Source: Candidatus Kapaibacterium sp. (GTDB lineage: Bacteria > Bacteroidota > Ignavibacteria > Palsa-1295). From it: DNA of 7,754 nucleotides. Shown one piece after another: positions 4,701-7,754 of the stretch (the stretch's first letter is position 1; each line of letters starts with the position of its first letter). Location: positions 1-7,754 of the forward strand of contig JANWLI010000018.1 of assembly GCA_025450975.1 (NCBI GenBank). Reading direction: 5' to 3'. The notes under the pieces were generated by a model. That model did no database searches, was not told the origin of the DNA, and worked only from the letters and a program-made list of their open reading frames with translations. Made by a program: the position numbers and the translations under genes.

Positions 4701-6869
4701 ATGGAATTAGCACTTATTCTCGGAATCAGCGTATTCGGCTTGCTTTTCGCCGGATTCTACCTTATCCCGAACGTCCTGAAACGCGATCAGGGCACACCGG
4801 CGATGCAGGAGATATCCAATGCAATTAAGCAGGGAGCCGAAGCTTTCTTAAGTCGTCAGAACAAGACGATCGCTTACATGGCGATCGCATTGGCCTGCCT
4901 CATCTATATTCTGTATGCATTTGTTCGTGAGCCAAATCCTCACGATCCGGTCGATGCATCGGGCCTCGCACTGTGGACGACGTTGTCGTTCGTGCTCGGT
5001 GCAGCCTGCTCGGTAGCTTCAGGCTACATGGGAATGTGGGTTGCGATCCGCAGCAACATCCGCACAGCAGCCGCAGCACGCACCAGCATGAACGGTGCAT
5101 TGCAGACGGCGCTTCGTGGTGGAGCAGTTTCCGGATTCTTCGTGGTCGCGCTATCGCTTCTCGGCGTTGCAGGCTTGTTTGCAGTTGTCGATGCTGCAGG
5201 AGTGACGACTGACATGACGAAGATCCCGCTGCTCATCGTTGGGTACGGATTCGGTGCAAGCTTTGTCGCACTCTTCGCTCAGCTCGGCGGCGGTATCTAT
5301 ACTAAAGCTGCTGACGTTGGCGCCGATCTTGTCGGTAAAGTCGAAGCAGGGATTCCGGAAGACGATCCGCGTAACCCAGCAGTTATTGCCGATCTCGTCG
5401 GTGATAACGTCGGTGACTGCGCCGGCCGTGGTGCTGACTTGTTCGAGTCGACGGCTGCTGAGAATATCGGCGCTATGATCCTCGCAGCAGGTCTCTACCG
5501 TGCCAACACCGAGTACTTCGAGGCTAATGCGCTTACGCTGCTCGGCGTCATTCTTTTCCCGCTCGTTGCCCGTGCATTCGGTATCCTTGCATCGATCGTC
5601 GGTATCCTGATGGTGAAAACCAATGAGACCGAAGATCCGATGAAAGCACTCAACCGTGGATACTTTGTTGCAGCAGGACTTGCCATGGTTGGTTTTTATG
5701 TCGCTTCGAAGTGGTTGCTTGGCGAACATTACTTCAACTTCTTCCTGTGTGGCGTCATCGGTGTTGTTGCCTCGATCGCCTTTGTATCCATTAGACAGTA
5801 CTATACTGAGTATAAGTACCGTCCGGTCCAGTCGATCGCCGAAGCATCACAGACAGGCCCTGCGACGAATATCATTGCCGGTATCGCGATCGGTATGGAA
5901 TCGACGGGATATCCGATCCTTGTCATTAGTGCTTCGATCATTAGTGCATATTTCCTCGGCTCAAGTTCAGGCCTTCACGATGCAGGACTCTTCGGAACGG
6001 CAGTCGCTACGATGGGTATGCTTGGGACAGCAGCGTATATCCTGGCAATGGACACGTTCGGACCCATCACCGACAATGCCGGTGGTATTGTCGAGATGAG
6101 CCATCAGCCGGAAGAGATTCGCCAGCGTACCGATCGTCTCGATTCTGTCGGTAACACGACGAAGGCGTTGACGAAAGGTTATGCAGTAGGTTCAGCAGCA
6201 CTTGCAGCATTCTTACTCTTCGGAGCGTACATCGACGAAGTTCGCAACTATATGCCTGGGTTTGAGGGTGTGATCAACCTCAACAAGCCAGAAGTATTTG
6301 TTGGCGCTTTGCTCGGTTCGGTGCTGGTCTACCTCTTCTCATCACTCGCTATCAAGGCAGTGGGTAAGGCAGCGTACGCCATCATCAACAATGTTCGCGA
6401 GCAGTTCAAGAACAATCCTGGCATTATGGCCGGTACGTCGAAGCCTGATTACGGTCAGTGCGTCGATATCGCAACAAAGGCAGCGCTTCGCAAGATGGTC
6501 TTGCCGGGTCTGCTCGTTGTAGGTATGACCGTTGGCGTCGGTGTCATTTTCAAATGGATCTACTATGCAGGAGGTAAGCTTCCTAGCGGCGCCAGTGGCG
6601 CTGAAGTTATCGGCGGCTTCCTGATGGCAGGTACGATCACCGGTATCCTGATGGCACTCTTCCTCAATAATGGAGGCGGTGCCTGGGATAATGCAAAGAA
6701 GTATATCGAGACCGGTGCTTTTGGGGGCAAGCGCTCCGAACCGCATAAAGCAGCCGTGGTTGGCGATACGGTCGGCGATCCGTTCAAGGATACGGCAGGC
6801 CCGTCGTTGCACGTACTGATCAAGCTTCTTGCAACGCTGACGCTCGTATTAGCTCCGCTGTTCATCTAA
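4701..6869 (+). CDS. hppA: Membrane-bound proton-translocating pyrophosphatase
   Basis: This integral membrane enzyme hydrolyses pyrophosphate and pumps cations, conserving energy from PPi released by biosynthesis. The 722 residues and many hydrophobic segments, from an N-terminal anchor (about 2-24) to the C-terminal helix, fit the family's roughly 16-helix fold. Mg-PPi site motifs are complete: DVGADLVGKVE (205-215), DDPRNPAVIADLVGDNVGD (221-239), DTFGPITDNAGG (451-462) and VGDTVGDPFKDTAG (687-700). In GNTTKALTKGY (484-494), Lys488 and Thr491 occupy the positions that distinguish K+-independent enzymes (K..T) from K+-dependent ones (A..G/T), so it is predicted K+-independent and hence probably a proton pump. 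CAGRGADLFES (240-250) differs from the commoner CAGMAADLFE. The ATG at 4701 has no Shine-Dalgarno site. It appears monocistronic, with a terminator after it. Confidence 0.97.
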   Translation: MELALILGISVFGLLFAGFYLIPNVLKRDQGTPAMQEISNAIKQGAEAFLSRQNKTIAYMAIALACLIYILYAFVREPNPHDPVDASGLALWTTLSFVLGAACSVASGYMGMWVAIRSNIRTAAAARTSMNGALQTALRGGAVSGFFVVALSLLGVAGLFAVVDAAGVTTDMTKIPLLIVGYGFGASFVALFAQLGGGIYTKAADVGADLVGKVEAGIPEDDPRNPAVIADLVGDNVGDCAGRGADLFESTAAENIGAMILAAGLYRANTEYFEANALTLLGVILFPLVARAFGILASIVGILMVKTNETEDPMKALNRGYFVAAGLAMVGFYVASKWLLGEHYFNFFLCGVIGVVASIAFVSIRQYYTEYKYRPVQSIAEASQTGPATNIIAGIAIGMESTGYPILVISASIISAYFLGSSSGLHDAGLFGTAVATMGMLGTAAYILAMDTFGPITDNAGGIVEMSHQPEEIRQRTDRLDSVGNTTKALTKGYAVGSAALAAFLLFGAYIDEVRNYMPGFEGVINLNKPEVFVGALLGSVLVYLFSSLAIKAVGKAAYAIINNVREQFKNNPGIMAGTSKPDYGQCVDIATKAALRKMVLPGLLVVGMTVGVGVIFKWIYYAGGKLPSGASGAEVIGGFLMAGTITGILMALFLNNGGGAWDNAKKYIETGAFGGKRSEPHKAAVVGDTVGDPFKDTAGPSLHVLIKLLATLTLVLAPLFI

Positions 6870-6881
6870 TGGTGTTTTAGG

Positions 6882-6913
6882 TGGCTGCCGGACCGGTGTC
6901 CGGCAGCCATTTT
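6882..6913 (+). terminator. Rho-independent terminator after hppA
   Basis: A 12-bp perfect GC-rich stem (6882-6893 with 6898-6909, containing GGCTGCCGGAC) with a CGGT tetraloop starts 12 bases after the hppA stop. It is followed by only four Ts (6910-6913) and then a C/T-rich stretch. The stem is very stable; the short T tract is the one weakness. Confidence 0.85.
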
Positions 6914-6964
6914 CCTCCTACTCCTTGACAACTTCCTTATCCGCGTAAACCGGCGAAAATTCCG

Positions 6965-6972
6965 TATCTTTG
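6965..6972 (+). promoter_or_regulatory. Candidate Bacteroidota-type promoter -7 box (TATCTTTG)
   Basis: TATCTTTG is a perfect match to the TAnnTTTG -7 consensus and ends 20 bases before the ATG at 6993, implying a very short leader. No clear TTG -33 element lies at the usual 19-21 base spacing. A TTGACA at 6925-6930 is too distant to be its partner and has no good sigma70-type -10 box at 17 bases. Confidence 0.35.
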
Positions 6973-6992
6973 AGTCTCGACACGGACCTTCG

Positions 6993-7754
6993 ATGCTCAG
7001 GCCACAGAACGTTATTTCCTTGCTGATTTTAGGAGTGCTTCTCGCACTTCCAAGTGGCTTATTAGCACAAATGAATTGGGCGCAGATCGGAACGTCAACG
7101 TCGATCGGCATCAGGGCACATACGATGGATGCTGCCGATGGTATCGTTGTCGTCGGAGGCAATGGTCTTGCGATCACCACCAATAATGGAGCGACCTGGC
7201 GGAATATTACGCCGAACATTAGCAACAATCCGAATTTTGTTGGGATCGCGATCTATGACCGGAATATCTTCGCTGTTCAGTCCGGCGTAAGCGGCATCTA
7301 CATCACATCGGATCAGGGAATGTCCTGGCGGCCGCTGCTTTACAGCAGTCCTGTCGTACCGCAATTCCCACTGATCTTCATGGATGACCCGCAGAAGATC
7401 CTCTGCACGACGGTAGGGAGTTTCATCTATACTTCCGACGGGGGAAATTCATTTACGACCACAAATACGACGCTGAACCCGTACCAGTTCAAGGTCGCTG
7501 CTGATGGAACGGTCCGACTTTTTTCGAGGACAGTTGCTGATGTCCGAACGGCATCGAGTTCCGATACTGGTAAGACCTGGGTCGAATCCTCAGTCCTGCC
7601 ATACCACGATTGCTTCAGCATCATCACCGATCCGGTCAATCCGAATCTCCTCTGTCTGATCAACGAGGACTATTTTGTCCGCCAATATCAAAGCAACATA
7701 TTTCGAACTTCGGATAATGGATGGACATGGGATACAACATTTCAACATTCCTTA
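6993..7754 (+). CDS. Secreted Asp-box (BNR/sortilin-like) beta-propeller protein, 5' part only
   Basis: The frame is open from ATG 6993 to the window edge (254 residues) without a stop, so the gene continues beyond. The N-terminus is a signal peptide: Arg3, a hydrophobic core (about 8-24, VISLLILGVLLALP) and a likely cleavage after LLAQ (about 26). Five Asp-box motifs (S/T-x-D-x-G-x-T/S-W/F) follow: TTNNGATW (62-69), TSDQGMSW (105-112), TSDGGNSF (147-154), SSDTGKTW (189-196) and TSDNGWTW (239-246). The 42-50 residue spacing fits one per propeller blade. Such repeats occur in sialidases, sortilin-like and YCF48-like proteins, but no catalytic residues of a sialidase can be identified. It probably acts outside the cytoplasm. 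In this group such proteins often end in a type IX secretion sorting domain, which would lie outside the window. It follows the hppA terminator and has its own candidate promoter. Confidence 0.9.
   Translation, partial: MLRPQNVISLLILGVLLALPSGLLAQMNWAQIGTSTSIGIRAHTMDAADGIVVVGGNGLAITTNNGATWRNITPNISNNPNFVGIAIYDRNIFAVQSGVSGIYITSDQGMSWRPLLYSSPVVPQFPLIFMDDPQKILCTTVGSFIYTSDGGNSFTTTNTTLNPYQFKVAADGTVRLFSRTVADVRTASSSDTGKTWVESSVLPYHDCFSIITDPVNPNLLCLINEDYFVRQYQSNIFRTSDNGWTWDTTFQHSL

Noticed and set aside
5151..5729. Minus-strand ORF of 192 codons inside hppA
   Set aside because: It is antisense to conserved pyrophosphatase motifs and is rich in Cys and charged residues, as shadow frames are.
6925..6930. 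TTGACA as a sigma70 -35 box upstream of the last gene
   Set aside because: There is no TATAAT-like box at 16-18 bases downstream, and the distance to the TATCTTTG box is 34 bases between the elements, too long for either promoter type.

Overview
The window is about 7.75 kb of GC-moderate bacterial chromosome, densely coded on the plus strand, and mostly housekeeping in character. The best guess is a member of the Bacteroidota/Chlorobi (FCB) group, possibly an Ignavibacteria- or Kapabacteria-like lineage. Three things support this. Start codons mostly lack Shine-Dalgarno sequences. Two intergenic regions carry TAnnTTTG boxes, the -7 element typical of Bacteroidota promoters. The last gene encodes a secreted Asp-box (BNR) propeller protein of a kind common in that group. 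The assignment is an inference, not a proof.

Layout: tRNA-Gln(UUG) at 3-74. An AT-only inverted repeat built from a heptamer (81-154). prs, PRPP synthase, with a GTG start (160-1104). rplY, ribosomal protein bL25 of the long CTC type (1214-1846), ending in a strong intrinsic terminator (1872-1906). A short dispersed repeat (about 1912-1951). pth, peptidyl-tRNA hydrolase, with a TTG start (1967-2533). An intergenic region with a candidate promoter. An unrecognised 471-residue helical protein with TPR-like repeats (2795-4210). A 490-base gene-poor stretch with a possible decayed minus-strand ORF, a GC hairpin and a second, larger copy of the dispersed repeat. hppA, membrane-bound proton-pumping pyrophosphatase (4701-6869), with a terminator at 6882-6913. 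Finally, the 5' part of a secreted Asp-box protein (6993 to the window end), which has no stop codon in the window.

The order prs-rplY-pth is a widely conserved bacterial arrangement (Bacillus has prs-ctc-pth) linking nucleotide-precursor supply with translation. tRNA-Gln fits the same theme. The terminator between rplY and pth suggests that pth is at least partly transcribed on its own. hppA recovers energy from the pyrophosphate released by biosynthesis, and its residues suggest the K+-independent type. The helical protein and the secreted propeller have no visible functional link to these genes.

I see no defence system, mobile element, CRISPR array or clear new system. The points most worth a second look are the two kinds of repeat, the unknown TPR-like gene, the residue pattern of the pyrophosphatase, and the possible gene remnant at 4179-4410.
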